64,000 nucleotides of DNA from JABGQS01 sp963666505 (GTDB lineage Bacteria; Bacillota; Clostridia; Christensenellales; SZUA-584), in NCBI GenBank assembly GCA_963666505.2, contig CAXXXL010000002.1, positions 1 to 64,000 of the forward strand, given 5' to 3'. Made by a program: the position numbers and the translations under genes. Shown here piece by piece: positions 15,219 to 23,853 of this stretch. The first letter of the stretch is position 1, and each line of letters opens with the position of its first letter. Under the pieces are notes generated by a model. The model was not told the origin of the DNA and did no database searches. It saw only the letters and a program-made list of their open reading frames with translations.

Positions 15219-16322
15219 TTAATATCTTCCGTATTCGTCAACTATCTCTCTTACAAGCTTGATGCGCTCCAGTTTAGTTCCTGGTGGAACCTGATCACCA
15301 GCAGAGAGCACGAATCTTGGACTGGTCTTTTTAAGGTCTAGCCATTCCTTTACGTGTTCAACGAATTCTTTATCACTGGTTTCCGGCAGCCACTTGGTTG
15401 GAGCGATGCCGCCCATAAGAATCACTTTTTCTCCCGCCTGCTGTCTCATCTGCTGCGGAGTAAGATCTCCAGTTGGCGCTGGTGTACATGCGTCAGCTAC
15501 GTCTATGCCTGCTTCTGCAACTACACCTATTATCTTATTAAGCATACCGTCAAGATGAGCTGAGACAGTTTTTCCAGAAGCGTGCAGTGTGTCTGCTATG
15601 TTTTTATAATGGTCGAAACTATATTCACGGAACAACGGAGGAGGCTGCACATCGCCGGAGAGGTTGTCACCGAAGAAAAGATGCGGTGCCGGTGAACCTG
15701 CGCATATTTTTACTATTTCCATTTGCTTTGCATTGTGAGTATCAATGAATTTCTTTAACAACTCCGGCTCGTCCATAGTTGCATATATAGTGTTTTCAAC
15801 GCCCATAAAATATGAAATGAGGAAACCAAGGCCTGTATAGCCCATATGAGGAAAGCCAAGACCGATATCACCATAATAGCTCTCAATTGTCTCCCAGTAT
15901 TCTACGTTAGGAACTATCTTCTTTCTTTCGACAGCATATGTGAGTATTTCTAGGTCTTTTGGAGTTTGAACCATCAGTTTTGTTACATCCCACGAAAAGC
16001 TGGTCGCATTCCATTCCCTCTCCATTCGAATTTCTCCGATAGGCGTAATGAACATTTCCACAGCTTTGTCGCCTATCATTTCTCTTGTGTGCTCAACGCC
16101 GTCGATGAATTCTTCTTTATGCAGCGAACCTGCGTCTATGTAAGCTCCGCCCTTCACTTCACGATGCAGGTCGAACACACCCTTGTCCAGTTTTGATGCA
16201 CCGTATAAGTCCCACTTATCATATGCTTCTGACCTGTACCAGTGTCCAATATCCGGAAACCACGGAACTACATCCGGCGTGCCTCCGCCGAGGACCGTTA
16301 GCAGTCGTTCTCTTTCCGTCAT
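15219..16322 (-). CDS. URO-D (uroporphyrinogen decarboxylase)-family protein, probable methyltransferase
   Basis: The 367-residue protein has the URO-D TIM-barrel fold, seen in HVFGDNLSGD-like, SAHLDGMLN, DVADACTPAPTGD and MGGIAP segments. The true HemE arginine-rich start is not present. The start region reads MTERERLLTVLGG, and no heme-synthesis gene lies nearby. In anaerobic Clostridia, such proteins are more often corrinoid-dependent methyltransferases (MtaA/MtbA relatives) or demethylases than HemE, but no corrinoid protein gene is adjacent. The ATG at 16322 was chosen over an in-frame ATG 36 bases upstream because GGAGG (16329-16333) lies six bases before it. The gene has its own promoter and terminator. 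Its substrate is unknown. Confidence 0.8.
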   Translation of the reverse strand: MTERERLLTVLGGGTPDVVPWFPDIGHWYRSEAYDKWDLYGASKLDKGVFDLHREVKGGAYIDAGSLHKEEFIDGVEHTREMIGDKAVEMFITPIGEIRMEREWNATSFSWDVTKLMVQTPKDLEILTYAVERKKIVPNVEYWETIESYYGDIGLGFPHMGYTGLGFLISYFMGVENTIYATMDEPELLKKFIDTHNAKQMEIVKICAGSPAPHLFFGDNLSGDVQPPPLFREYSFDHYKNIADTLHASGKTVSAHLDGMLNKIIGVVAEAGIDVADACTPAPTGDLTPQQMRQQAGEKVILMGGIAPTKWLPETSDKEFVEHVKEWLDLKKTSPRFVLSAGDQVPPGTKLERIKLVREIVDEYGRY

Positions 16323-16358
16323 GATAAACCTCCGTGAAAAATTGATATCATACAGCAA

Positions 16359-16387
16359 AGTATATATACAGACAGGTTCAGGGTCAA
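16359..16387 (-). promoter_or_regulatory. Sigma-A promoter of the URO-D-family gene
   Basis: On the minus strand TTGACC (16382-16387) and TATACT (16359-16364) are 17 bases apart, with a leader of about 30 bases. Confidence 0.8.
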
Positions 16388-16529
16388 TAAAAAAAGTTCG
16401 TTTTATTTTGATATAGTAATATTATTAGGTATATGATATGACTTGATAATTTTTCATTATATTATTGCCCTTATATTCATATATTAAAAGGTTTGATGGC
16501 AAATGAAAATTATATCCTTTTTAAGAATA

Positions 16530-16558
16530 TTGACAAAAATATTAATACATTGTATACG
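16530..16558 (+). promoter_or_regulatory. Probable promoter of the DUF3810 gene
   Basis: TTGACA (16530-16535) and TATACG (16553-16558) are 17 bases apart. The -35 box is perfect and the -10 box is weaker. Confidence 0.6.
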
Positions 16559-16624
16559 AAATGTAAAATCATTTGTCACTGCCGGGAAATAACATTGACC
16601 GGATATTGACGCTGTTATAGAATT

Positions 16625-17740
16625 GTGGATATGAAGAAGTGTAAAAAGAAATTTAGTGCATTGTATCTCTTATGGCTGGTACCGGGTCCTTTATTTTATC
16701 TGCTGTACCGGATTTCTTTTTCTTATCCGCAGTTTGTAGAAAAAGTATTTTCACGCAGCATCTTCAGAGTCGTCAATCAGGCTCTTTCAACAGCAACGGG
16801 ATGGTTTAGTTTCTCTCTTGGTGAATTTTTACTTTACGCCTTTATATTATTCTTAGCAGTTTTTATACTGATAATGATAATAAAATCTATATTAGCAAAC
16901 AGAGACTGGTGGAAAACGCTGCTGAAAAGGTTGTTCATACTTGCAAGCATATGTTCTGTTCTATACGCTTCTTTTATAGGCTTATGGGCGTTTAACTACG
17001 CAAGAGCGCCTCTTGCGGACTCACTTGGACTTAACACATCTCCTGCAACTGCGGAAGAGCTCTACAGCGTTTGCGAAACGCTTGCTTTAAGAGCCGTTGA
17101 TTTGAGGGAGAAGGTCAACGAAAGCGAGGACGGCGTTTATGTATTCAGTAAGCAGGTTTCGATGGAACAGACAACTAAGCTTTATAATGAGGCGGCGCTG
17201 AAGACCGGGCATGATTTTCTTTCGGGTTCTTTCGGTATGGTTAAAGCTGTGACATATTCTGAAGGTCTCTCTCAAGCCAATATAACCGGCGTGTACTTTC
17301 CTTTCACCGCCGAGGCTAATGTGAACGTGAATGTGCCGGATTTGTACTTTGCTTCGGCTGCAGTGCATGAGGCTGCGCACCAGCGTGGTTTTGCACGCGA
17401 GGACGAAGCGAACTTTCTAGCATACTATGTGACGTCATTTTCTGATGATGCTGCAACGGCATATTCCGGGACAATGCTTGCGCTTGTAAATTCTATGAGC
17501 AAACTTTATGCCGAAGACGATGAGCTTTACTCGGCTGTAAAAAAAATGTATTCGGACGGGATGAGAGCAGACCTTAGTAATTACCGTGAGTATTGGCAGG
17601 CTTATCAGGGAAAAGCAAGCGATGTCTCAGAGAAAGTCAACGATTCATATCTTAAAACAAACATGCAGCAGGACGGAGTTAAAAGCTATGGCAGGATGGT
17701 AGCCCTGCTTATCGGTCTTTGGAGAAAAGGCGAACTGTAA
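16625..17740 (+). CDS. DUF3810-family membrane protein with metalloprotease-like HExxH motif
   Basis: This 371-residue protein has three N-terminal membrane segments (about residues 11-27, 65-90 and 100-125). A large outer or cytosolic domain follows. The domain has VHEAAHQRGF near residues 247-256, followed by ARE-DEANF, a pattern of the zinc-metalloprotease type with a downstream acidic ligand. DUF3810 proteins are widespread in Clostridia and not well studied. The start is GTG at 16625 or ATG at 16631; no good ribosome binding site distinguishes them. It is followed by a short intergenic hairpin and a convergent lipoprotein gene. Protease activity is an inference from the motif. Confidence 0.8.
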   Translation: MDMKKCKKKFSALYLLWLVPGPLFYLLYRISFSYPQFVEKVFSRSIFRVVNQALSTATGWFSFSLGEFLLYAFILFLAVFILIMIIKSILANRDWWKTLLKRLFILASICSVLYASFIGLWAFNYARAPLADSLGLNTSPATAEELYSVCETLALRAVDLREKVNESEDGVYVFSKQVSMEQTTKLYNEAALKTGHDFLSGSFGMVKAVTYSEGLSQANITGVYFPFTAEANVNVNVPDLYFASAAVHEAAHQRGFAREDEANFLAYYVTSFSDDAATAYSGTMLALVNSMSKLYAEDDELYSAVKKMYSDGMRADLSNYREYWQAYQGKASDVSEKVNDSYLKTNMQQDGVKSYGRMVALLIGLWRKGEL

Positions 17741-17743
17741 AAT

Positions 17744-17772
17744 AAAAAAAGCCGCACATAAAACTGTGCGGC
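17744..17772 (-). terminator. Terminator of the lipoprotein gene
   Basis: GCCGCACA (17751-17758) pairs with TGTGCGGC (17765-17772). On the minus strand a run of seven T follows, so it mainly ends the leftward lipoprotein transcript, and it may also slow the DUF3810 transcript. Confidence 0.85.
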
Positions 17773-17786
17773 TGTATTTATAATAT

Positions 17787-18272
17787 TTAGAATTCGTATG
17801 GCTCTGATGCAAAAGTGACTATATTGCCGTCTTTGTTCCACACAGTATCGTTTGAAATAAGTTCGAATTTGCTGCCGTATTCTGTATACACCGAATCTGT
17901 TTGCTTTCCGTATTTTGCTGGCGCAACAGTTATAAAACCCGTTATAGAAGTGACGCCTTCGTATTCATTTGTCATTTCAAAAACAGCTTCTACTTTGCCG
18001 TCCTCCGACTGAGATAGTTTTGCAGAGCTAAGCTCCATTCCGCTCTGTGCAACTACGGATATATAAATTATAGTACCTGTCATAAAGCTCGTTTCGCCTG
18101 ACACGGTAACTTTTGATCCCTCTACTTTCAGTTGGCAGCTGCCGGTTATTTCTACTTTAGTTACTTCGCCTGAAACTGTCGGCTTTGGTATAGTTGCGCT
18201 TCCACAGGCAGCCAGAACTGTCGTCAATATAATTACGCTGATTATCACAGCAATGATCTTTACTTTTTTCAT
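17787..18272 (-). CDS. Small predicted lipoprotein of unknown function
   Basis: The 161-residue protein begins with a lipoprotein signal peptide: a basic MKKVK start, a hydrophobic stretch, and the lipobox LAAC with the lipidated cysteine at about residue 23. The rest is a beta-rich, serine- and threonine-rich domain of about 135 residues that resembles no family I can name. The product should be anchored on the outer face of the membrane. AGAGGTAA lies seven bases before the ATG. It is a single-gene unit with its own promoter and terminator, next to the pilus operon but transcribed away from it. Confidence 0.8.
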   Translation of the reverse strand: MKKVKIIAVIISVIILTTVLAACGSATIPKPTVSGEVTKVEITGSCQLKVEGSKVTVSGETSFMTGTIIYISVVAQSGMELSSAKLSQSEDGKVEAVFEMTNEYEGVTSITGFITVAPAKYGKQTDSVYTEYGSKFELISNDTVWNKDGNIVTFASEPYEF

Positions 18273-18316
18273 ATATTACCTCTTTTTATTACCTTTTCAA
18301 AATTAGTTACCTTGAA

Positions 18317-18345
18317 AGTATACATAAAATAGGCCCTCCTGTAAA
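18317..18345 (-). promoter_or_regulatory. Promoter of the lipoprotein gene
   Basis: On the minus strand TTTACA (18340-18345) and TATACT (18317-18322) are 17 bases apart. Confidence 0.75.
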
Positions 18346-18391
18346 GACAAAAACAAATTAGATATTTATTCGCAGCAGCCAAGTTTTATGT

Positions 18392-18420
18392 TTGGCAGCG
18401 GTAAAAAATGTTTATATTAC
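18392..18420 (+). promoter_or_regulatory. Probable promoter of the type IV pilus operon
   Basis: TTGGCA (18392-18397) and TATTAC (18415-18420) are 17 bases apart. Transcription would start about 25 bases before pilB. The -35 box lies in a short imperfect inverted repeat (GCCAA...TTGGC, 18378-18396). Confidence 0.55.
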
Positions 18421-18449
18421 AATAGGATTAAATATATAGGTGGTATAGT

Positions 18450-20147
18450 ATGCCGATAAAAAGAAAATTTTTAGGCGAGCTTCTTGTAGAAGTTGGTATG
18501 ATAACCAACGAGCAGCTTGACGAGTGCCTGAAGATACAGGTTACATCAAAAGAAAGACTTGGTAAGATTCTTAAAAGCAAAGGTTATGTTACCGACCAGC
18601 AGCTTATGGAGATTATGGAGTTCCAGCTTGGAGTTCCCATAGTTAATTTGGAGTCGATAAATTTGACCGGTGCTTTATCTAAGTTTATCCCTGAGACACT
18701 TGCAAAAAAGCACAACTTCGTTCCTGTCAAGGCTAGTGAAGGCAAGCTCTATCTTGCTATGAACGACCCTCTTGACTTCATTGCTATTGATGACGCTAAG
18801 ATGGTATCCGGTCTTGAAGTGTTCCCTATGATTGCACCTGAGCAGGCTATAGAGGACGCTATAGGAAAGATTTACGGTAATGAGTACGCTCAGGATGCAT
18901 TAAAAGAGCTTGAAGCGGATTCATCGCTTCAGGAAGCTGCAATGAACCTTCAACAGGTGAACACGAATATATCCAACGCACCTATAGTCAGGCTGGTCAA
19001 CTCTATATTCGAACAGGCGGTAAAATCTAAGGCCAGTGATATTCACGTTGAGCCGGAGGAAAAAGAAGTCGGTGTAAGGATGAGGATAGACGGTCAGCTT
19101 ATCAGCGTGCTAAAGATACCAAAGAACGCTCAGTCGGCTATCCTTACAAGAATAAAAATAATAGGTAACATGGATATTGCTGAAAAGCGTATACCTCAGG
19201 ACGGCAGGTATCGGCTTATCGTATCGGGAAGAGAAATCGATGTTCGTATTTCCTCTTTGCCGACTGTGCACGGCGAGAAGATAGTCATGAGGCTTCTTGA
19301 CAAGAACAATTTTATGATTAGCAAAGAAAAGCTTGGGTTTTCTAAGAAAAACATCGAGAAGTTTGAGATGCTTCTTAAAAATCCTCACGGCGTTATATTG
19401 GTAACAGGCCCGACGGGAAGTGGTAAATCTACAACGCTATATGCGATGCTGCGTGAACTTAACAAGTCGACAGAGAACATTATCACTGTTGAAGATCCTG
19501 TCGAGTATACAATGGCAGGGGTCAACCAGGTGCAGGTGAACACAAAAGCCGGTCTTGATTTCTCGACCGGGCTGCGTTCTATACTCCGTCAGGACCCAGA
19601 TATCATAATGGTCGGTGAGATACGTGACCAGGAGACTGTAGATATCGCTATCCGTGCCGCTATAACGGGCCATCTTGTACTGTCAACCATCCATACGAAC
19701 GATGCTCCGAGCACTATAACAAGGCTTATCGATATGGGTATACCTTCATATATGCTTGCTGCTGCGCTTGTCGGTGTGCTGTCGCAGCGGCTTGTAAAAA
19801 AGATATGCCCCCACTGTAAAGAAGAATATAAGCCTACAAAATTTGAACTTAAAGCCGCAGGACTCCCGACAAGCTTCAGCAGAACTATTTATCGTGGTAA
19901 AGGCTGTTCTTTCTGTAACAATTCAGGATATAGGGGACGTCGTGCTGTTCACGAGATACTTGTAATCGACAGAGAGATACGTGACATGATGACCAGAAAC
20001 GTGAACGTAGATGATATACGTGAGTATGCAGTTGATACTCAGGGAATGCGCACTATAAGCGATGAAGGAATTGAACTTATGAAACAGGGTGTTACTACAA
20101 TAGATGAAGTTATACATACAGCATACAGCTATAAAGGAGGAGAATAA
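18450..20147 (+). CDS. pilB: Type IV pilus assembly ATPase PilB
   Basis: This hexameric cytoplasmic ATPase drives extension of the pilus. The 565-residue chain has an N-terminal MshE/T2SSE-N domain of about 150 residues that in relatives binds c-di-GMP or PilM. It then has the SDIHVEP Asp-box start of the ATPase core, the Walker A GPTGSGKSTT at about 320-329, VEDPVEY, VGEIRDQET and the His-box LSTIHTNDAP. The zinc-binding pairs CPHC (about 453-456) and CSFC (about 486-489) follow. The first gene of the operon, it starts at ATG 18450 behind AGGTGG. Its stop codon TAA overlaps the pilT ATG by one base (TAATG), so the two are translationally coupled. Confidence 0.96.
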   Translation: MPIKRKFLGELLVEVGMITNEQLDECLKIQVTSKERLGKILKSKGYVTDQQLMEIMEFQLGVPIVNLESINLTGALSKFIPETLAKKHNFVPVKASEGKLYLAMNDPLDFIAIDDAKMVSGLEVFPMIAPEQAIEDAIGKIYGNEYAQDALKELEADSSLQEAAMNLQQVNTNISNAPIVRLVNSIFEQAVKSKASDIHVEPEEKEVGVRMRIDGQLISVLKIPKNAQSAILTRIKIIGNMDIAEKRIPQDGRYRLIVSGREIDVRISSLPTVHGEKIVMRLLDKNNFMISKEKLGFSKKNIEKFEMLLKNPHGVILVTGPTGSGKSTTLYAMLRELNKSTENIITVEDPVEYTMAGVNQVQVNTKAGLDFSTGLRSILRQDPDIIMVGEIRDQETVDIAIRAAITGHLVLSTIHTNDAPSTITRLIDMGIPSYMLAAALVGVLSQRLVKKICPHCKEEYKPTKFELKAAGLPTSFSRTIYRGKGCSFCNNSGYRGRRAVHEILVIDREIRDMMTRNVNVDDIREYAVDTQGMRTISDEGIELMKQGVTTIDEVIHTAYSYKGGE

Positions 20148-21193
20148 TGACACTTAATGAGCTATTGGAAAAGACAGCAGCTATTGGAGCTTCCGACCTT
20201 CACATTACGGTAGGCCTGCCGCCAATGGTGAGAGAAAATGGCAAGCTTATACCTCTAACCAATGTAAAGGTGACGCCTGCGGTATCAAAAGAATATGCAC
20301 GTTCCATAACCAGTAATGAGCAGTGGAACCATCTTGTTCAGAGCGGTGAGTGCGACTTTTCCATCTCTGTACCCGGAAAGTACAGGTTTAGGGTAAACGC
20401 ATATAAACAAAGGCAGAGCATTGCTATTGCTCTAAGACATATAAACAGTTCGCCTCCGAATATTAACGAGCTGGGGCTTCCGCCTGTTGTCAGCACACTC
20501 TCAAATTATAATCGTGGACTTGTGCTCGTTACAGGACCTACGGGAAGCGGTAAATCTACTACGCTGGCTGCTCTTATCAACTCGATAAATGAAACAAAGA
20601 ACAGGCATATAATAACTCTGGAGGACCCGATAGAATATCTGCATTCGCATAAAAAGTGTATCGTTAACCAGCGAGAGATAGGCGTTGACTCGGAAAACTA
20701 TTCAATGGCACTGCGTGCCGCTCTTCGTCAGGACCCGGACATCATACTAGTAGGCGAAATGCGTGACCTTGAGACTATAAGCATAGCGCTGACTGCTGCT
20801 GAAACAGGCCATCTTGTGCTTTCAACGCTGCATACTACCGGAGCTCCGAAGACGATAGACCGTGTTATAGACGTCTTCCCTCCCTATCAGCAGCCGCAGA
20901 TAAGGATGCAGCTTTCCATGACACTTGTTGGGATATTATCTCAACAGCTGATTGTGGGCACTGACGGGAAGCGTGTCTGCGCAGTTGAGGCGCTTTTGGC
21001 TACTTCTGCCATTAGAAACCTTATACGAGAGAACAAGGTCCACCAGATTGCGAGCGCAATGCAGTCTTCTGCTTCTTCGGGAATGATACTGATGGATGAT
21101 TCGCTTGCGGAGCTATATAGAGTTGAGAAAATTACAAGAGAAACAGCAATTGCATACGCAATTGATAAGAACTACATACAATCGTTGATATAA
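20147..21193 (+). CDS. pilT: Type IV pilus retraction ATPase PilT
   Basis: PilT depolymerises the pilus and powers twitching motility. The 348-residue protein has the Walker A GPTGSGKSTT at about 130-139, LEDPIEY, VGEMRDLET and the His-box LSTLHTTGAP. Near the end it has the PilT-specific AIRN-LIRE segment at about 288-295. It lacks the zinc cysteines and the N-terminal domain of PilB, which separates it from assembly ATPases. GGAGGAGA precedes the ATG within the pilB end. Its presence means the pili can retract. Confidence 0.96.
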   Translation: MTLNELLEKTAAIGASDLHITVGLPPMVRENGKLIPLTNVKVTPAVSKEYARSITSNEQWNHLVQSGECDFSISVPGKYRFRVNAYKQRQSIAIALRHINSSPPNINELGLPPVVSTLSNYNRGLVLVTGPTGSGKSTTLAALINSINETKNRHIITLEDPIEYLHSHKKCIVNQREIGVDSENYSMALRAALRQDPDIILVGEMRDLETISIALTAAETGHLVLSTLHTTGAPKTIDRVIDVFPPYQQPQIRMQLSMTLVGILSQQLIVGTDGKRVCAVEALLATSAIRNLIRENKVHQIASAMQSSASSGMILMDDSLAELYRVEKITRETAIAYAIDKNYIQSLI

Positions 21194-21212
21194 ACAGAAC
21201 GGGGTGATCGTT

Positions 21213-22418
21213 ATTAAATACTTATACAGAGCAGCAAATAAAACAGGACAGACTGTTGAGGGAATAATTGAAGCAAACGGCGAAAAGGGTGTTGTAGGGA
21301 TACTTCGAAGTAAGTCGCTCTTTTTGCTTGAACTTACTGAAGTCAAGCCAAAGAACCCTCTGGACATTACTCTTGGAAGCCGAAAGATTCCAAAAAAAGT
21401 GTTGATGGTTTTCTGTACGCAGTTTGCAAGCATTCTAAAAGCAGGAGTTCCGCTGATACAGGCTATACAGATCATGAACGACCAGATTGAGGACAAGAAA
21501 CTCAAACTGATTATGCAGGCAGTACATGACGAACTTCAACAGGGCAAAGGCCTCTCTGAAGCTTTTTCAGTGCACGAGAAATCTCTACCGCTTATAATGA
21601 TTAGAATGATCGAAGCCGGTGAGATAAGCGGTACTCTTGACCTTTCTCTAAGACGTCTCGCGACCCATTTCGAAAAAGATGTTGCTATTAACAAAAAGGT
21701 CAAATCTGCAATGCGCTATCCTATCATAGTAGGAATAACTACAGTGCTTGTTGTTATACTCATGGTACTTTTCGTTCTCCCGGGATTTATGGGTTTCTTT
21801 GAACAGGCGACGATGCAGCTGCCCCTGCCAACAAGAATACTACTGGGGCTGAGCGATCTTATTAAAACAAAGTGGATGTTTTTACTGGGCGGAGGTATCG
21901 GCATCGTAATACTTGTAAGGTTCTACCTTAATTCAAAGAATGGCAGACTAAAATGGGATTCTTTTAAGCTGAGAGCTCCGGTAATCGGCAAATCTGTGGT
22001 ACGCATACTGGCGGCAAGATTTTCAAGAACAATGGCGACCCTTACAAGTACTGGCATATCGCTTACACAGGCGCTTACAATGTCTGCACAGGTAGTCGGC
22101 AACAAGCTTGCGGAGAATCGTATAGTTGAGGCTGAAGAAAAGATAAGAGAGGGAAAATCGCTTTATCAGGCGGTAGTTGAAATGAAGCTGTTCCCCCCCA
22201 TGACTTCTCATATGACAAAGATCGGCGAGGAATCCGGTATGCTTGACGAGATGCTTGAAAAGTCGGCTGAGTACTTTGAAGAGGAATCTGACACCGCAAT
22301 AACAAAACTGACTTCTCTGCTTCAGCCAATCATGCTTATATTCGTGGCAATTATTGTAGTAATGGTAATATTGGCGATAATGCTGCCTATGTTCCAGATG
22401 TATTCTGAGCTGGGTTAA
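21213..22418 (+). CDS. pilC: Type IV pilus inner-membrane platform protein PilC, possible ATT start
   Basis: PilC is the inner-membrane platform on which the ATPases act. The protein of about 401 residues has two T2SSF domains (about 70-195 and 270-395). They contain paired hydrophobic segments and the repeats GVPLIQAI and GISLTQAL, followed by LPLIMIRMIEAGEISG and PPMTSHMTKIGEESG. The reading frame opens at GTG 21204, but the sequence GGGGTGAT (21201-21208) is a strong ribosome binding site that overlaps this GTG. The in-frame codon with correct spacing is ATT at 21213, which gives (M)KYLYRAANKTGQTVEG, the usual PilC start. ATT starts are rare (infC, pcnB). The exact start is therefore uncertain; the gene call is not. 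Confidence 0.93.
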   Translation: MKYLYRAANKTGQTVEGIIEANGEKGVVGILRSKSLFLLELTEVKPKNPLDITLGSRKIPKKVLMVFCTQFASILKAGVPLIQAIQIMNDQIEDKKLKLIMQAVHDELQQGKGLSEAFSVHEKSLPLIMIRMIEAGEISGTLDLSLRRLATHFEKDVAINKKVKSAMRYPIIVGITTVLVVILMVLFVLPGFMGFFEQATMQLPLPTRILLGLSDLIKTKWMFLLGGGIGIVILVRFYLNSKNGRLKWDSFKLRAPVIGKSVVRILAARFSRTMATLTSTGISLTQALTMSAQVVGNKLAENRIVEAEEKIREGKSLYQAVVEMKLFPPMTSHMTKIGEESGMLDEMLEKSAEYFEEESDTAITKLTSLLQPIMLIFVAIIVVMVILAIMLPMFQMYSELG

Positions 22419-22434
22419 AAAAAAATAATATTTT

Positions 22435-22464
22435 TTGTTTCAAACAGTAAAATGCGGTTATATA
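22435..22464 (+). promoter_or_regulatory. Possible internal promoter for pilA
   Basis: TTGTTT (22435-22440) and TATATA (22459-22464) are 18 bases apart in the AT-rich 91-base gap before pilA. A separate promoter would allow the major pilin to be made in excess, but the match is weak. Confidence 0.3.
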
Positions 22465-22509
22465 TAAGCATCAATCTTAAATTTATTATAATAAAGGGAG
22501 ATTAAAAAG

Positions 22510-22860
22510 ATGATGAAAATGTTTAGGAAAAACAAAAAGGGCTTTACGCTTATTGAACTGATAGTTGTTATTGCCATACTCGGTATACTCGCTGCAGTTG
22601 CAATCCCAAGTTTCATAGGAATAAGCGATAAGGCGGAATCGGCTGTTATGCTTTCTGACGCTACAAGTATTGCTTCTGCAATAAATGCTCATAACGCTCT
22701 TGAGCCGACAGACAAAGTTGCAGATGGTGCTGAACTCACAGCTGCTAAAACGAAAGTAGGAGATTTATGGCCCGTATATCTGAAAGACGAAACTACAGCT
22801 TTTAGTTGGGTTACTATCTCAGGCGGTGTTGCTACTGCTGCAGAACCAACCTCAACTTGA
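22510..22860 (+). CDS. pilA: Major type IV pilin
   Basis: This is a 116-residue prepilin with a short basic leader, the cleavage site KKG|FTLIEL, and the 20-residue hydrophobic helix that packs in the pilus core, with Glu5 of the mature chain present. The globular part is small (about 75 residues) and ends with SGGVATAAEPTST, without the disulfide loop of Gram-negative pilins. AAGGGAG lies nine bases before the ATG. A strong terminator follows, so most transcripts starting upstream may end here, which would raise pilin output relative to the minor pilins downstream. Confidence 0.93.
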   Translation: MMKMFRKNKKGFTLIELIVVIAILGILAAVAIPSFIGISDKAESAVMLSDATSIASAINAHNALEPTDKVADGAELTAAKTKVGDLWPVYLKDETTAFSWVTISGGVATAAEPTST

Positions 22861-22900
22861 TCAATTGACTTAAAAAACATAACTCTATGAAACCTGAAGA

Positions 22901-22926
22901 GCCGTGCCGTATGGTGCGGCTTTTCT
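22901..22926 (+). terminator. Terminator after pilA
   Basis: GCCGTGCC (22901-22908) pairs with GGTGCGGC (22913-22920), with two wobble pairs and a GTAT loop, followed by TTTTCT. It divides the pilus gene cluster into two parts. Confidence 0.8.
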
Positions 22927-23012
22927 AATATCCCCTCCCCCTTACTTTATATCTTCTTCAATGAACAATTTTATATTTATATAATTATACGACCTGTCAT
23001 TAATTATTTTGT

Positions 23013-23042
23013 TTGAATCCCTAAAAAACGTTTATATATATT
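23013..23042 (+). promoter_or_regulatory. Probable promoter of the second pilus gene block
   Basis: TTGAAT (23013-23018) and TATATT (23037-23042) are 18 bases apart, between the pilA terminator and pilD. The transcript would run pilD through pilO. Confidence 0.5.
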
Positions 23043-23067
23043 TAATGAAAACTTTAAGGATAACAGC

Positions 23068-23853
23068 ATGGAAATATTGATAATGGTTTTTATATTCCTT
23101 TTTGGAATAGTGATCGGCAGCTTTCTGAACGTCTGCATATACAGAATACCCAAAGAAGAGTCGATTGCTGCCAGCGGGTCTGCATGCCAGAGCTGCGGTG
23201 CAAAACTGACGTTCATAGATTTGATACCGGTATTGAGCTATATAGCTCTTGGCGGGAAATGCAGGCACTGTAAGGCGAAGATATCGCCGCAGTATCCGAT
23301 AATAGAAACCATTACCGGAGTTATATTCCTGCTTTTGTATTTAAAGTTCGGTCTTGCTTGGGTAACACTTGTATACGCAGCGCTTGCGGCTCTGCTGATA
23401 GTAATTACGATCATAGACTACAGGCATATGATAATATCGAACGGGCTTGTAATCGCAGGATTGGTTATAGGAGCAGCTCAGCTTGCGGCTTCGATATTCA
23501 CAAAAGGGATATTTGAAGGCTGGCTGGTATACGTGATTGGCTTTTTTGCAGGGGGCCTGCCCCTTTTCATCATAGCAGCTTTTTGCACCTATGTGCTTAA
23601 GAAAGATGCTATTGGCGGAGGCGATATAAAACTTATGGCGTTTGCCGGATTAATACTAGGATGGAAGCTCGTCATCCCGGCTTACTTTATCGGAATAATC
23701 ATTGGAGCGCTGGCGAGTATTATACTGCTGGCGACAGGAAAGAAAAAAAGAGGAGACGAGATACCATTCGGGCCGTTTCTCTGCCTGGGAATTGCTGCAA
23801 GCATGTTCTTTGGCACAGAGATAATCAACTGGTATATAGGATTGATATTATGA
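23068..23853 (+). CDS. pilD: Prepilin peptidase / N-methyltransferase PilD
   Basis: This membrane aspartyl protease removes the leader of prepilins and methylates the new N-terminus. The 261-residue protein has an N-terminal domain with two CxxC pairs (CQSCG near 36-40, CRHCK near 63-67). It has about seven membrane segments. The first catalytic aspartate is in TIIDYRHMIIS near residue 118 and the second in the GGGDIKLM motif near 188-195. AAGGAT precedes the ATG. Its stop codon overlaps the start of the next pseudopilin (ATGA). Confidence 0.95.
   Translation: MEILIMVFIFLFGIVIGSFLNVCIYRIPKEESIAASGSACQSCGAKLTFIDLIPVLSYIALGGKCRHCKAKISPQYPIIETITGVIFLLLYLKFGLAWVTLVYAALAALLIVITIIDYRHMIISNGLVIAGLVIGAAQLAASIFTKGIFEGWLVYVIGFFAGGLPLFIIAAFCTYVLKKDAIGGGDIKLMAFAGLILGWKLVIPAYFIGIIIGALASIILLATGKKKRGDEIPFGPFLCLGIAASMFFGTEIINWYIGLIL

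Larger units (their letters stand above)
16323..16624. other. Intergenic region between the URO-D-family gene and the DUF3810 gene
   Basis: About 300 very AT-rich bases between two divergent genes. They hold a promoter for each gene and the GGAGG site of the URO-D-family gene. No riboswitch (cobalamin or other) or small open reading frame was recognised. Confidence 0.6.

Noticed and set aside
16323..16624. Cobalamin riboswitch before the URO-D-family gene
   Set aside because: The leader is only about 30 bases long and lacks the B12-box sequence.
18370..18400. Possible c-di-GMP riboswitch before pilB
   Set aside because: The inverted repeat near the -35 box lacks the conserved GEMM core sequences, and the predicted leader of about 25 bases is too short.
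23661..23849. Upstream extension of the PilV-like pseudopilin inside pilD
   Set aside because: The extension lies within the pilD coding region; the prepilin leader MRKLFSKKG directly after 23850 gives the proper start.
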